Assembly (NCBI GenBank): GCA_037951105.1
Contig: JBAMJV010008219.1
Coordinates: 30,001-94,000 of the forward strand
From: Echinarachnius parma
Taxonomy: Eukaryota > Echinodermata > Echinoidea > Clypeasteroida > Echinarachniidae
DNA: 64,000 bases
Direction: 5' to 3'
How positions within the stretch are numbered: position 1 is the stretch's first letter; each line of letters starts with the position of its first letter. The notes under the pieces are model-generated. The model was not told where the DNA came from. It did no database searches and saw only the letters and a program-made list of their open reading frames with translations. A program made the translations under genes and the position numbers. Shown here piece by piece: positions 34,481-46,780 of this stretch.

Positions 34481-35195
34481 GCGATCCGGGGCGGTAGCTA
34501 GGGTGTTTACGTACGGAGGGGAGGGGGGGGGGAGATGGGGTTAAAGGGGGGGGGGGGAGGTGATGGATTCAACTACGGGAGCAACATCAGCTATTTGCGT
34601 ACAAGGTGGAGGCCTAGGGTGCTGGCCTCCCGAAATTTCTTAAAACACCAATATTCGCGAAAAAATTGTAAATTTTGGTGCAAAATAAGTGCAGGTTTTA
34701 ATTTTTTTTTGTGAAAAAAACACCTCATATTTGGGGAAATACATTTTGGTCTCATTTTTCGGGCAAAATACAGTAATTTGTGTTGGAGAGGTGGCTAGGG
34801 TAAACTCAACCTGGAGGGGGGGGGGGGGGGGGGGCGCAAACAGATGGGGGATGAAAAAAGTGGGGATGAAAAAAAAAATCACTTTTTATCTTTGGAGTAA
34901 ATAAACGTCGTATCTGGCCGAAATCAACTCATATTCTGCATTAGTTATGTTTCGGGCATACTCATAGCATTTTTAAAGGACTATTCTGGCAAACGTATTA
35001 ATACTTCGCCAGTGAGCCCATCTGATCCCAAACGTAAGCGCATCGTTATATTATATAGTTTCTTTCTTTTCTTTTCTTTTTTGTTTGGGGGGGGGGGGGG
35101 GGGGACAAAAATGGGCCACAAGGAGGGGAGACATTGTATAAAGGGAGCCAAGTTAAACCCCCTTGCATCACGATTTCTACGCCACTGATATTAGG
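34481..35195. repeat. G-run-rich segment, hAT-like debris
   Basis: Long G runs at about 34524-34559, 34816-34834 and 35081-35104. CTACGCCACTG at about 35184-35194 matches the right end of the element at 49065, so part of this region may be a decayed hAT-like copy. No left end was found. Confidence 0.45.
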
Positions 35196-35544
35196 CAAAA
35201 AGTCTTGCGATCGTATTCCTGGCTACTTTACCTTCCACCGGAGTCTATGATAACAACCTGTCAATGTACGCCGTATAAGACTTCATAAGGGGTAAATGCA
35301 CTTACCGCCCATTTGGGGCTTGCAGCCCAGGGAGCGTTTGGAAGCGCGTATCATTTGCATTGTGACCGACTCGTTTTTGATTCCCAGCCCCGCTGGACTT
35401 TGATGGCGATGTATAATACGAAAGTTTTTTTTTTTATATTTGTGTGTTTTATTATAATACGAAAGTTTCCCTCCCTTCATGTATATATTTATTTAACGTC
35501 TCTCATAATTTAATTTCTTTACAAAGCGTAGTACCTTTGCATTT
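35196..35544. other. No recognised feature
   Basis: Nothing recognised apart from two ATAATACGAAAGTTT words at about 35415 and 35454. Confidence 0.35.
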
Positions 35545-35935
35545 TCCCAAAAGAAAAATATGACACTTCAATTATATACCAATTTCATCGTTAGGTTCTT
35601 GTAAAAGATATGTAAGATTTTCATAGAAAATGAATATTGTTTACCTAGTAAAAACAGAGAAAATCATTGTCTGATTTTATCCCGATCGTTCAGGTGAAAT
35701 ATCCTAATTTCGATACTATTGGCGATCGGGGACCCGAATTCGGATACTTTGGACTACGGTCGAAAGCATTCATAAACGCTTTGAAATTCCACCCTTAATA
35801 TCTCCATAAATAGAGAGACATTTGAAAAATCTAAACCCATTTCAATCTTCCGTGACCAAAAAGCCAAATAGCAAAGCACAAGAGAAGAGTGACAGAGCCA
35901 AGTGACTTTAGTTTAATTTTACAAAGAGACACAAG
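35545..35935 (+). mobile_element. Non-autonomous element, family D (ends decayed)
   Basis: Family D core in order: ACACTTCAATTATATACC, GATATGTAAGATTTTCATAG, TTTACCTAGTAAAAACAG, TATCCCGATCGTTCAGGTGA, CCCGAATTCGGATAC and GCACAAGAGAAGAGTGA. TIRs are not preserved. Confidence 0.8.
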
Positions 35936-36629
35936 ATTTGTTGTTATAGTAACAGCAAATTTTACTGTATATTCAGATCTAAAGTAGATCATGTGTATGT
36001 AAATTGTACGTGCATTGAAATTGGATGAACAAGGAATTCCAAACATTGAAACGAAAGTAATAATACGCATGAGCACATAATATTGAACACACAGTCGCAT
36101 GCACACAAAAACGACATAATGATACACGTTTTAATACACACATATACTGTCTTACACACTCACACGCACACATACTTACACCCACACATACACACACACA
36201 CACACACGCACACACGCACACAGTTATACAAATGTCAATTTGTAAGCATTCTTTTTTTAACATGAAGACATTAAATTGTTGCTATAATAACAGCAAATTT
36301 AATAGTATGTTTCGATCTACCGTAGATCGTGTATATATATATGCACAATATGTACAGTATATTGAATTCGGATGCTATATAATATTATAAGGAATTCCAA
36401 TTTTTGGAAGGAAAGTAATAAAACACACACAAATCAGACGCATACATACACTCTCACATTATGCACACACACATATACACACACACTCACACACACACAA
36501 ACACATTCACACATACATATACGCACTTACACACATAGACACACCCACACGCACACACGTGCACATACACACGCACACACACACATACACACACACGCAC
36601 ACACACACGCACACACACACACACACACA

Positions 36630-36675
<46 letters not shown>

Positions 36676-36730
36676 TGCACGCATACATACAAATGTCTTC
36701 CGAAATAAGAGTTTATGCGGTTGTATAGGA
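35936..36730 (+). repeat. Tandem ~330-bp duplication with CA microsatellites
   Basis: Unit 1 (35936-36260) and unit 2 (36267-36700) both contain AACAGCAAATTT, a GATCTA...TAGATCRTGT inverted word, AAGGAATTCCAA and GAAAGTAATA, followed by CA repeats (about 36131-36222 and 36423-36690). The second CA array is much longer, with CG interruptions. Predicted Val/Cys/His/Thr-rich frames here are artefacts. Confidence 0.8.
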
Positions 36731-36942
36731 CGGTATTTAAAGGGCTGTATAGTATAACTATGTCTGAATTGAAACAAAATCAATTGCATAAGTGTAGTTC
36801 ATCTCATGCCTTTTTAATATTACTATTACAAAATATATGAATCTAGTTAAGTTTTATGGAATGTGTCTTTTTTATTGAGACATTTGTGATTTTATTTGAA
36901 AAAACCTCCTTAAGACCAATTTAACTGTGCAAAATTCTATAA

Positions 36943-36969
36943 ATAATAATAATAATAATAATAATAATA
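36943..36969 (+). repeat. (AAT)n microsatellite
   Basis: Nine AAT/ATA trinucleotides in a row. Confidence 0.9.
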
Positions 36970-36989
36970 TGAATTACTTTGATATAATT

Positions 36990-37099
36990 TTCACGCATCA
37001 CACGGTGGACGAACTAGATCACATGATACACATGTTATCATCCCTTTGTAATTTGTTGCCATAATGAACATAGTTGTTAGATCCCTTTAAGGTATCAAC
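36990..37099 (-). mobile_element. Probable family A remnant, right end only
   Basis: It ends in GTTGTTAGATCCCTTTAAGG, preceded by a weak match to the TTATCA / CATGTTAACAAAG part of family A in reverse orientation. Too decayed to define. Confidence 0.4.
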
Positions 37100-38249
37100 T
37101 GTTTTTGTTTCATATAACCGGTTAACGTACCGTATGTAGTATCAAAGCATTAATATAATATAACGAAAATAGGCTTGCGGAACTCGTCTCCAGGAATAGA
37201 TCAAAACAATCGCATTTTGACCGTGACCTTGACATTACTTAGCCAAGTTAGATTAGGCTAGGATGATCAAAGCACCACATAATGACCAGAAAACGGGTAC
37301 TCAACGATTCTGCATTATTAGCGTAATAAGGTTGACCCCTGATTGGAGTAACCGGGGCAGCGATTCCTACTAAATACGACTTTTGTAACGCATCGGATTC
37401 ACTTTTCTTACCAAATTGTACCATAATAATGTCAACTTTTTCTTTTTGACTAGATATTTCTTTTGAAACGCATTGTATTCCTATTCCTTACCAACTTGCA
37501 AAATAATACTGTTAGCTCGTTTTTTCCATAATAATTATGATGTGTGCTGCTTTCTCTTCGCAAATAAATAAGGATTGCTGGATTTATTAATGGTATATTA
37601 TGTATACATATGAAGCTCTGTATATACGAAGTAAACAGCGTGGATATAGGTCGAAATACCGTCTAAATAGTGATCAGCAATGCGGAATTCTTGGACATTG
37701 ATACTAGTTACACTATGCAACATAGTTATGTGCTTATCGGCACACAAAGCACAATGTTTTTCTTGTTTCCATTTTCTTTATAATATTGCTTCCATTTGCC
37801 TTCAGTACTTAGTAACTTGGTCAGAGAACAGAAAGCAAATCAGTTTAAAGGGAGTGTCCGCTTTTTGCAAGCCAGATTTAAAAAGTTGCGAGATTTTGTT
37901 CTTATATGGAAGAAAATGTAACTTTAGAGCTTGCCTGACAAAATTACGGCTTGACATTTTCCTTTTCGTGTAGTTATATTGATTGTAAGAACTTAAAATA
38001 ATAAAAGCGACATACCGTCGTTATGCAATTTGCTTATCCAAATCTAATCCCCTCGCCAGACTTTCTCATTAGAGAGTTGACTGGTTCCCTATTTAAAAGG
38101 AGTGGGTTCGTTTTGCACATGTATACGTGCACTCTTATCATGGGTAAACAAATACATTTTAACCAAGCGACTGAGGTCCTACTTCTCAATTTACAGCTAC
38201 AAAGCAACCCCAGCTGCCCGAAAATTATACAATGTGATAATATTTAGTC
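37100..38249. other. No recognised gene; weak direct duplication
   Basis: TTTTGTAACGCATCGGATTC with CTTACCAAATTGTACCATAA (about 37380-37427) resembles TTTTGAAACGCATTGTATTC with CTTACCAACTTGCAAAATAA (about 37460-37507), an ~80-bp degenerate tandem pair. Otherwise nothing was recognised. Confidence 0.4.
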
Positions 38250-38475
38250 AAAAATGTCACGAATTGGCCTGGATATGACATAGTTTCGGCTGGGAAATGC
38301 GTGATTTGCCCTACTATTTGCCCTAAATTTGATGAGCCTAAAATTACATGATTTTGCCCGAATACGACATGCGTTTGCTCGAATATGGCATGAGTTTGCC
38401 CCACAATATAATACGCTTTGGTCGGAATATATTAAACTTTGCCAAACTTTGAGGTGCCCTTTGGCCAAATATGGA
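38250..38475 (+). repeat. Degenerate tandem repeat of a TTTGCCCGAATATGACATG-like word
   Basis: Successive diverged copies with a period near 25-30 bp, including TTTGCCCGAATACGACATGC, TTTGCTCGAATATGGCATGA, TTTGCCCCACAATATAATAC and TTTGGTCGGAATATATTAAA. The frames on both strands here are repeat products. Confidence 0.6.
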
Positions 38476-38689
38476 CGTTTTCAAAAAAAATTCTCGGAGG
38501 CTGTTTACCCCTAACCCCCGGCTCGTACGCATTTGATCCTCATTCCCGAAGATTCCGCCTCACGTTTTTGTCGTAATAACATAATGTGTGTTTATGGAGA
38601 TGGTCAAGCATCATCAGCGTCAAGAGTGTAAACAGCGTAGAACCGAAGGTGAACAATTACAGTTGGCTTAGCATGGATCATACGATAGA

Positions 38690-38930
38690 CGGGTATACTG
38701 TGGTGGATAGGGGAACGAAATAGAGAGAGTGGGAATTAGGGTGAGAGTAGATATAGACGGGGGGGGGGGGGGGGGGTGGGGGGGAGAGGGGAGAATGCGT
38801 GAGAGGGAAAGGGGGGGGGGGCTTTTAGTGATGAGAGAGGGGGGAAGAGAGAAGAGGGGGAACAGGGGGATGGGGGAAGGAAAGTGAGAGAGAGGGGGAG
38901 AGAGATATATTGTTAGAGGGGAGGGGGCAT
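38690..38930 (+). repeat. Purine-only-rich (G/A) tract
   Basis: Nearly uninterrupted G/A strand over about 230 bp, including a G run at 38759-38784. The 117-codon proline/serine-rich frame on the other strand is an artefact. Confidence 0.9.
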
Positions 38931-41900
38931 GACCTTCTAATAGCTTGAGCCAAGTTAACATAACTATATTATTATCATTATTTTCCACACACATGGGACG
39001 GCAGGGAGGGGAAAGGAACAATCCACGGGGGTATAAATTGCCACCTCTACCCCCACTCTAACCTTCATCTGACACGACTGAGCATGGTTAGAGTGACTGC
39101 TTTTTGCAGTTATGCATGATAATTTACAGTAGTACGGAAAAGGGTGCAAAACTCAAAAGAAATAATACAAAAGTGTGCTGAATCAAGAAATAACATAAGC
39201 CTTTCAAGTATCGTACAATTGGCTCTGTCATACACACAATATAAATGTAGTTTGTTTGTGTTTTATATTAAGTAAATACAATTTTTAGTAGCTTAGTTTA
39301 TATTAAAAAAAGAGTTTCGACACATGATTATAGATTTCATAAATATTGGATGACGTGTACATACCGGGGAAATGTGAGCGATCTTATGATATACGTTTAT
39401 TGTTTGAATTTACAATTTAATTGGAGCCACTTATATCTAAATCAAGGTATACGAAGATTCATTCGTAAGAAAAATTGAAGACAGTATTAAGAATATTGAA
39501 TATACCATAGGCCTATTTAGTTACCCAAGCGCTTTAGAAAAATCTAAATAGAAAAAATAGACTGATATACTCTCTTTTCAAGTGGGACATAACTATCAAG
39601 CGAACATCAGGACAAAATTAGGACTAATTTGTTGTATGAACCTTATGTCAGACGTAAATAAATAACAAACTACACTTTTACGGTGAAACTTTTTAGAATA
39701 AAAACTTGAAGATTGATTTCCAATAGTTGTCTACGACGGTGCAAATTCTTACGTACGATTACTAATATTACTCCAAAATTGTTAAAGGAAATGCAGTATA
39801 AACATTTAAATTCCACTTTATTATGATCAGTATTGTTACGTAACATTTTAAATGTCCGGCTCTGTAATCAAACAGTTGTGTATATTATTGCATATACATG
39901 CATTTCAGAAACAAACAAAATAGTCATTATGTCAATCCATGTGCAATAAATCGAAATTCAAATTCTGAGAAGGAGAAATGTTGGGTTCAAAAAGATCAAA
40001 TAAAATACTCTGAAAAAAAGTCAATGTCATCCCGGAATCATTAGGTAAACACTCTATAGCCTAAGGTATGACGTAATGTCAATTTTAGATCACAGACGGG
40101 GTTATTATCGGCGTGGGGCTTTGAGCTGTTGCAGCAGTCATCCGGAGAGTTTGGGCAAATGACATCTGAAATTTGGGCAACTCTATGCAAATGTTGGGGT
40201 GTGACTGAACAATACACGCTCAGCGGGGCAATTTAACCCCCGAAATGCAAAAACGAGCCCCCGTAAATCATACAAGACCCCCAGTAAATTTGCTATAGAG
40301 TTTCGAATGCGTACTATTTTTTCTAGAGTTATTTCCGTTCAGGCAAGCTCGACAAGTAGCCCCCGACAAAATTATTTAGAGTAAAAGCATGTCATGTCAT
40401 GCAAATTCGTGTAATTATCGGGCAAAGTCATAAAACTCGTATCATTTTCGGGAAGTTATTAAAGTGTTGAAGGCACTTTTCTTTTGCTTGTTTGGTGAAA
40501 AGCAGGAAGGTTTGTTTATTTGAGCAAAAGCTCCCGCAGCACCCCCTCTCCTCTCCTCCGGCAAAAACCTTGCCCTTTCGCCAATATATATGTGAAGTTT
40601 TAGTGGTGTTTACGATGCACAATAACGGAAGAAAACAATTTCCTTACGACTTACGATAACGAAAGAGCGTCTCGGAATTCAAATAACCGGTGGTTTCGAA
40701 TCTTTTATTGCCCCTTTTCTTCTATACTTACGCACACGACCACATTATGGAAGCCTGCAATATCATGCATTTATTAGTATGTGTGCATCAAAAGGGACAA
40801 TGGGTTCTTTTCCACAATGTACCACTTAGGCTCAGGTTATAATGTCAGATTTTTTTTCTTGAACAAAAAACCATGTCTATCTTTAATAACAGCGGGAACC
40901 ATTTTATATATAAATAATCTCTATAAAAATAATTCGGAAATGCATTTCACATCTGAATATATCCTTACAGGGATTTGCAATGATTTTTAGCCGAAATTTT
41001 GAACACGTATTGGATATCAGATACATGGTAAATAATACTTCCGACCTTGCAAAACACACTTTGATTTAAATAAAAGAACAGTTTTGCGCCTTGATTTGAA
41101 TTACGTAATGGCATATCATTATTGGCAACATACGAACGTTCAACAGTACGAGATCTCCCAAGCGCTTCTCGCAAAAATGGCGGTTTGCTTCTTATGGGAT
41201 TGTGGAATTTGGCTTGGTAGTATTGTGATAGAGAGTCGAGCGTTTGTTTGTTTGTTTGTTATTATTTTTTGCTGCATTGCGATAAGCAAGTCTTGAACCG
41301 TGACAGTCAAGAACACGTCAGCTTCAGTCAATGCATTCAACTAATCACTTGCTAATTACATTGATGGTACCTGCTGCAGTAGCATGTCCATGAATTTGTT
41401 AGGGGGGTCGCCCAATATGGCTCCCCGAATTTCCGCGAACATTGAGTACCCCTTTTTGCTGTGCAAAGAGGAGCTCCGCCTCCCACCCCTCGTCAGAAAG
41501 TGTCCCCCTCCAAAATATATCTTACAACCCTCCGCCCCCCCCCCCCCCCCGCTGGTAGATCAACCGAGGGGGAGGGATGGTTATAGGGGGTGCAATGTTT
41601 TGCCTCATGCACCTCCTTATGTGCATTTGGGTTCTTTGTACGCGTCATTCATAATTACTGCATCTCGACCTTCACCGGCCTTCATCGTGCCCAGAGGACG
41701 AGCCGATATAGACGTAATTAGAAAGTCACGGAGGTGCAGACAAAATTAGCCTCCCCTTATCTATTATTATGCTTGTTTTCTTATCTTTGTATATCCACTC
41801 TCTTCTGCTATACACAAAATTATATGAGATCGAAGGAATCGTCCTTACACGGGGCTCAATATATCAACTTTGGGAATCATTGTGGAAATTATGTTTTTGG

Positions 41901-42699
41901 GCAAAAATAAATTTCCTCGATCCCCTTATCATTATAATATCATTTTCCCCCTCAATATCCCCCGTATTAATCTCATTATGCAAAACAATATTGGAGAAAG
42001 ACACGTCCTTTATACACAGGGCATTTAAAGGTATACATAGCAGCTGCTTAGGATAGGTTTCAGAAATTAATACGTAATTGACAAAACCAGTTAATTCAAA
42101 TAGTACTCGAAATGGTTAAGATGCCGAAATTTGAAATCTAGAATCTTTAATAACCCGTTCCCTTCAATATTCTGCCATATCCATACATCTTATACATAGC
42201 CCACCTGGTTCCAGTAGGCAAGGCCTGGGGTTCAGGTGCAGAAATATAAGGCGAAATTTTATGCAAAAATGTTCCGCGCCGATGGGACTATCATCAACGT
42301 TTCAGTCTGCACTCCCGCCTCAGCCCCACCATGTATTCGTGACTACACGCTTAGATCACTGCGCATCAGCTGCCCACACGCTTTCCATATGCATAGGTAC
42401 ATTATTAACATAAGTAGCGCCGATTTATATGCAAAAATTACATTGATTCTCTACACAATTTGCTGTATTTCATTGGCAATGTTCGATCTAAGAGTCGTTT
42501 ATCAATGGAATATGCTGGTCAAAATCAATACTATGTACATAATTATGTCTCTCTATAGTCGAGCGATACAGCTTGTATGTAAGCGGTTAAACATGTGAAA
42601 AGGTTATCCGTGGCATTATAAAAATTTATATTGATGTTCGTTGATCGTCATGACAAAATCATCCACGTTACCTTCAGACGGTCGTAATTAATGTCTTAT
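38931..42699. other. No recognised gene in 3.8 kb
   Basis: No transposon ends, domains or LINE motifs were recognised. Open frames reach 121 codons (41384-41749) but contain C-run-derived prolines. A C run lies at 41528-41550. Segment 40090-40400 has scattered GCCCCC/GGGCAA words with no consistent period that I could define. Confidence 0.35.
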
Positions 42700-42937
42700 G
42701 GCCCGGTCACATATCACCGGATAGCGTAAACGGACGCCCGACGAAGAGCATGATTTTGTAATCCGTTCTTATGCGTTTCTTGTCCGTTCCTTGTCAGGCG
42801 ATGTACGTTGTTCTATCCCGCGGAATGTGTAGTGCATGAAGCAATGGAGACGTCTTTCATCACCGGATAATTTGATTACGAACATTTTCTATCCGTCGAG
42901 CGACCGTTAAGGATATCCGGTGATATGTGACCGGGCC
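42700..42937. mobile_element. PIF/Harbinger-like short element
   Basis: 238-bp element with a perfect 24-bp TIR: GGCCCGGTCACATATCACCG followed by GATA at the left, complement at the right. The flanks are TTAT and TTTA, close to the 3-bp TWA duplication typical of PIF/Harbinger but not exact. Non-coding. The superfamily call is inference from termini. Confidence 0.85.
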
Positions 42938-44249
42938 TTTATAAACGGCGTGGTGGCCTATGATATTTGGACATGCCAGTAACAATGGCTATTGATACAA
43001 TGATGACTGTGACCGGTTCCCCGTTTCCTTCCGTTGGTTTTTGTTGTAATAACGCCCACCTAGTTTCGTCTTTGAGACGTGAGAGCCTTGCAGTAGTACA
43101 ATGTGACGTCAGAACTATTAAAAGTAATTAACATCATATCAAAATCATTGTCCGAAAAAGTTTAATTTCGGGGGATGTAAATATTGAGACCTTGATCGAT
43201 TTTTATTGATTGGCAGGATAAAAAGAGAACCAGATAATCATAACTTCTTTTTATAGATCGTGCCATTTCCATCTCCCTCTCAATGATAATTGTCACAATA
43301 CGTTTCGTTTATCGCAATTATTGGTAGAGTTTATATTTAAAACGTGAGGTCTCGTGACAGGATATTGCAACGCAAAGTTGCATTGATGCAGTTTTCTCCA
43401 ATTATTCTCAAGTACCACTAGACATCCATAATGATAATTCATTGTTCTTTGTTTGTTGTTGTTGCAAGAATCCACAAGTGCAGCTTTCTCCGTCATTGTA
43501 TACGTTGAACACGTGGGCGATAACGAAAGAATAATATTTGAAAAAGGCAGTATTTTCACATAATTATCATTCGTCGGGCTGACGCATATCTTGCCGTGTT
43601 TACTTGGTCCACTTTTGGGGCCAGTGAAACTTTATACGGAGGAATTATGGATTTGAGCGGGGGAAAAAAATCAGGCAAGAAGCCGCTAGAGGGAGTGGAT
43701 TTCGTCCCTCGTTTTCGCTCGTTTCAAGTTCAATAAAATGGTACATTTCGACGCGTAGAGATGTAACAAAAGGGGCTGAAGTAAATCTTCGGCGACAGTT
43801 TGAAATTTTAAACTCGGCAGTGATTCTCCCCACTGTAACACAAGAGGGATGACGACCAGCTCAGATTTCACATCTACGAGAATAGCAATCATTATGTCAC
43901 CCTGAAATCGAAGAAGTAGATTAACAATAAAAACATGCTCTGTAGGTTTTTCTTGTATAACTATTTCTCTTTCAATCGCCATCGGCGAATCGCATAATTA
44001 TACGAGCCTTTCATTTGTTTGTTTCTTTAGAACAACAAATTATATTTGGTTATATCTGTTACCACCATGTTTTGCTAACTGCACGTCGTTCTATTTTGAC
44101 TTCTAGGATTCATTCGTCAGTGGATATATATGGTCGACAAATTGTACGAAATATTTGTTTGGGGAAAAACATGTTTGTTAAAAGGTGATTTGGATTCGTA
44201 ACTCTTGCGAACGCCTTGCGCACGGTGCGTTATGCGCGCTTGCTCAGTG
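42938..44249. other. No recognised gene; anonymous ORFs
   Basis: A 98-codon frame (43686-43982, minus) is hydrophobic and amino-acid-balanced enough to be real, but I recognise no domain and see no supporting context. Confidence 0.3.
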
Positions 44250-44638
44250 TTAAAGGGATCTAGTAACTTTGTTGACATGTGCAAAAAGTGATGAGTGGTT
44301 GATAGATACAATGTATATTGTTGTCATCTGATATGTCCACTGGATGTTGGGTACAAATTTCAAGTTAAATGGTCGTTATATGGCCGAGTAGTGAGCAAAA
44401 ATGCAAAGTGATATTCACTAACTCATTGCAATCACTTTGTACATGGTTTGGACGATCCAGTGGACAATTCAACATAATGAACACTTCAATCGTAAATATC
44501 TTTTTAACGGAAGGGAAAAAAAAAAACGAAACCTGCCCCATGCTGTTATTTTTAATACGAATACAGCATGGTATGAGGGAACCGCTAGAATTCCAATTGG
44601 ATTTTGAGGATTTGGACAATGTTACTAAGTCCCTTTAA
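44250..44638 (+). mobile_element. Non-autonomous TTAA element, family A
   Basis: 389-bp copy with TTAA at 44250-44253 and 44635-44638. The left end is TTAAAGGGATCTAGTAACTT and the right end GGACAATGTTACTAAGTCCC followed by TTTAA. The core has TGATATGTCCACTGGATG, ATATGGCCGAGTAGTGAGC and AATGCAAAGTGATATTCACT. Confidence 0.92.
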
Positions 44639-45156
44639 GCAGTGCGCACAAAGTAGCCTATACTAGTTCAAAATGGCAATCCGCGGTGTAGCATCCACAG
44701 AGTAACTATATCATCCTCACGCCTGACATTCTTTAATCATCGCGTTTCAGATCATAGCCGCTTATAAATACAGTCTTGATATAATCTTCTCAAATAAAAG
44801 AGGACATCAATGTACTAGAGGCCAAAGTCCACTCCGTGGATGTCGTGAAGGAACCCTTTACAGGGTGGCCCAAACAAAACGGAACGGGATACTTGCCATA
44901 ATGAAGAAACATGATAACTAGGTTCACGGGATAGGGCATCTGTTACGAATAAAAAATTATACCAAGAACAGTAATTTTGGTCGAGTAGTTTTTGTTTTAG
45001 GACGTCTTAAGTGAGACTATGTCAGGTTCCCATTTGTGTAAATTTTTACAGGGTCAGTGCCTGATAAATCGCACTTACTGCCCGTCATAGCATCGAGTAA
45101 CGATCAATGCGGGCACTATTGTTAGTGCGCATCCAGATGTGTAGAGAGAAGATAAC
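44639..45156. other. No gene; possible single mariner-like end
   Basis: TTTACAGGGTGGCCCAAACA with AAACGG at about 44868-44893 resembles one end of an IS630-type (mariner) element. I could not find the partner end. Otherwise featureless. Confidence 0.3.
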
Positions 45157-45509
45157 TTAAAGGGAGCCAGTAACTTTGTTGACATGTGCAAAAAGTGATG
45201 AATGGTTGATGCAACGTATATTGTTGTTATCTCATATGTCCACAGGGTTTTGTGTGAAAATTTCAAGTCAAATGGACATTGTATGGCCAAGTAATGAGCG
45301 AAAATGCAAAGTGATATTCAGTAACTCACTGCACTCACTTTGTACACGGAGGAAAAACTCGCCCGGAGTTTTTCTTATCTGAATACTTCAATCATACATA
45401 TCTTTGTAACGAAAGGGAAATTAGAAAAAAAATTGAAAAAGGTATAAGGGAACCGCTAGAATTAAAATTTTATTTTGAGGATTTGGACAATGTTACTAAG
45501 TCCCTTTAA
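45157..45509 (+). mobile_element. Non-autonomous TTAA element, family A
   Basis: 353-bp copy with TTAA at 45157-45160 and 45506-45509. It has the same hairpin (GGAAAAACTC, loop GCCCG, GAGTTTTTCTT) as the 11178 and 55442 copies, in opposite orientation. Confidence 0.92.
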
Positions 45510-45615
45510 GTATTGCGGTCATATACCACACATATCATGAATAATGTACAGTGACAGATTAAACTTCGTATAAAGTTGCAAAATAAAGTATTCCAACCGT
45601 ATAGGCAACAGTGTA

Positions 45616-45847
45616 CAGTGTACCCAATAATTATTTGGACACATTGAAAAAATCACTTTAATTTAAATGATGCTAGAACAAATTTTGAAGAAAATGTTTG
45701 GTAAAAAGCTGCCTAAAATTCATTGTATGTGTTTATTAAATGCTGCTTTGTTGAAATCAAGATAAAATATAAGACCATTTTTGAAAAATTATCAAAATAG
45801 TTAGTTTCCTATTTTTCAGGGTGTCCAAATAATTGTTGGTTACACTG
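45616..45847. mobile_element. Tc1/mariner-like short element
   Basis: 232-bp element flanked by TA (45614-45615, 45848-45849). The TIR is about 31 bp with four mismatches: CAGTGTACCCAATAATTATT with TGGACAC at the left, and the complement CAGTGTAACCAACAATTATT with TGGACAC at the right. Non-coding. Confidence 0.87.
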
Positions 45848-45849
45848 TA

Positions 45850-46780
45850 TGTGTGAACCATCCGTATAGGAGAAGTAATTGGAATATAACAATCGGTTTG
45901 TAACGATAATATAGTCAATTTGTAGTTTCTTAAATTCACCTGGACCAGAACGTAACTTCCGCTTTAAAGCAGGACCATAAATTACTAAGTAACATTTCAT
46001 TTATAATAATATGACGATGATATTATACACTGGGCGAACATGAACAGTTCAGGAAAGTACATTCGCGTTGGTAAATCCGAACAACTAAAGAGTATATAGT
46101 CGGACAAATTAATTCCGTATCGTACATGCGTTTTCTTGTACTTTTCTTCCAGTGGATTCCGAATTTGGAACAAGGATCTTAATCGTTGGGGACAGCTGTA
46201 ATGACAAATGATGGAACACTTTGGTAATAATCCATCCGGACTCATTACTCGACGACTGTGTTTCGAGTCTATATAAAAGGCTCTCTACCACGAGCAATAT
46301 TGGTCATACAACCAACAGAAAGGGCATTTAGAATACAGCGACCGTCTTTAGAAATAATTTGCACGAATATTTTAAAGGTCAGAGTTTATTGAACACTTTA
46401 AACAACAAACATTCATTGAAAATATAAAGATATAGTTATAATCGAAAGTTGTTGGAACCAATGAAAACTTAAAGCCTTATGAAAGCAATTCCAATAAAAA
46501 AAAGTCTCCTTTACCCCCCCCCCCCCCCCCCTTTAGCTCAAGAAAGAAAAAAACAGCCCCACCAAAGTACTGATCACACCGTCACACACCTAAACCGTCA
46601 CACACATACCTCAGACACCCATTCCAGTATATCTGCTCCTTTTTGTTATTTCAACCTGAAGAATAATTAATTGACAATATAGAAAGCTGTCGCATTCAAC
46701 TAAAGAGAGGAGAAACCCAAAACCTTAATACTAATTAGCGAGTTCTCTATAATTTCCACAAAATACAATTAATCATATTA
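45850..46780. other. No recognised gene
   Basis: A C run lies at about 46515-46531. The open frames (for example 45997-46245, minus, 82 codons) were not recognised. Confidence 0.35.

Noticed and set aside
36083..36789. His/Thr-rich and Cys/Val-rich frames
   Set aside because: They are direct products of CA microsatellites.
37375..37525. Second minisatellite
   Set aside because: Only two diverged copies of an ~80-bp unit, too weak to call more than an old duplication.
38668..39021. 117-codon Pro/Leu/Ser-rich frame on the minus strand
   Set aside because: Same cause: the G/A tract read on the opposite strand.
41384..41749. 121-codon plus-strand frame
   Set aside because: Crosses a C run that supplies the prolines. 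No domain was recognised.
43686..43982. 98-codon hydrophobic frame on the minus strand
   Set aside because: Plausible composition but no recognisable domain, no neighbours and no second exon. Kept only as an anonymous ORF.
44868..45060. Complete mariner-like element
   Set aside because: Only one CAGGGTGGCCCAAA-type end was visible. No inverted partner was found within 1 kb.
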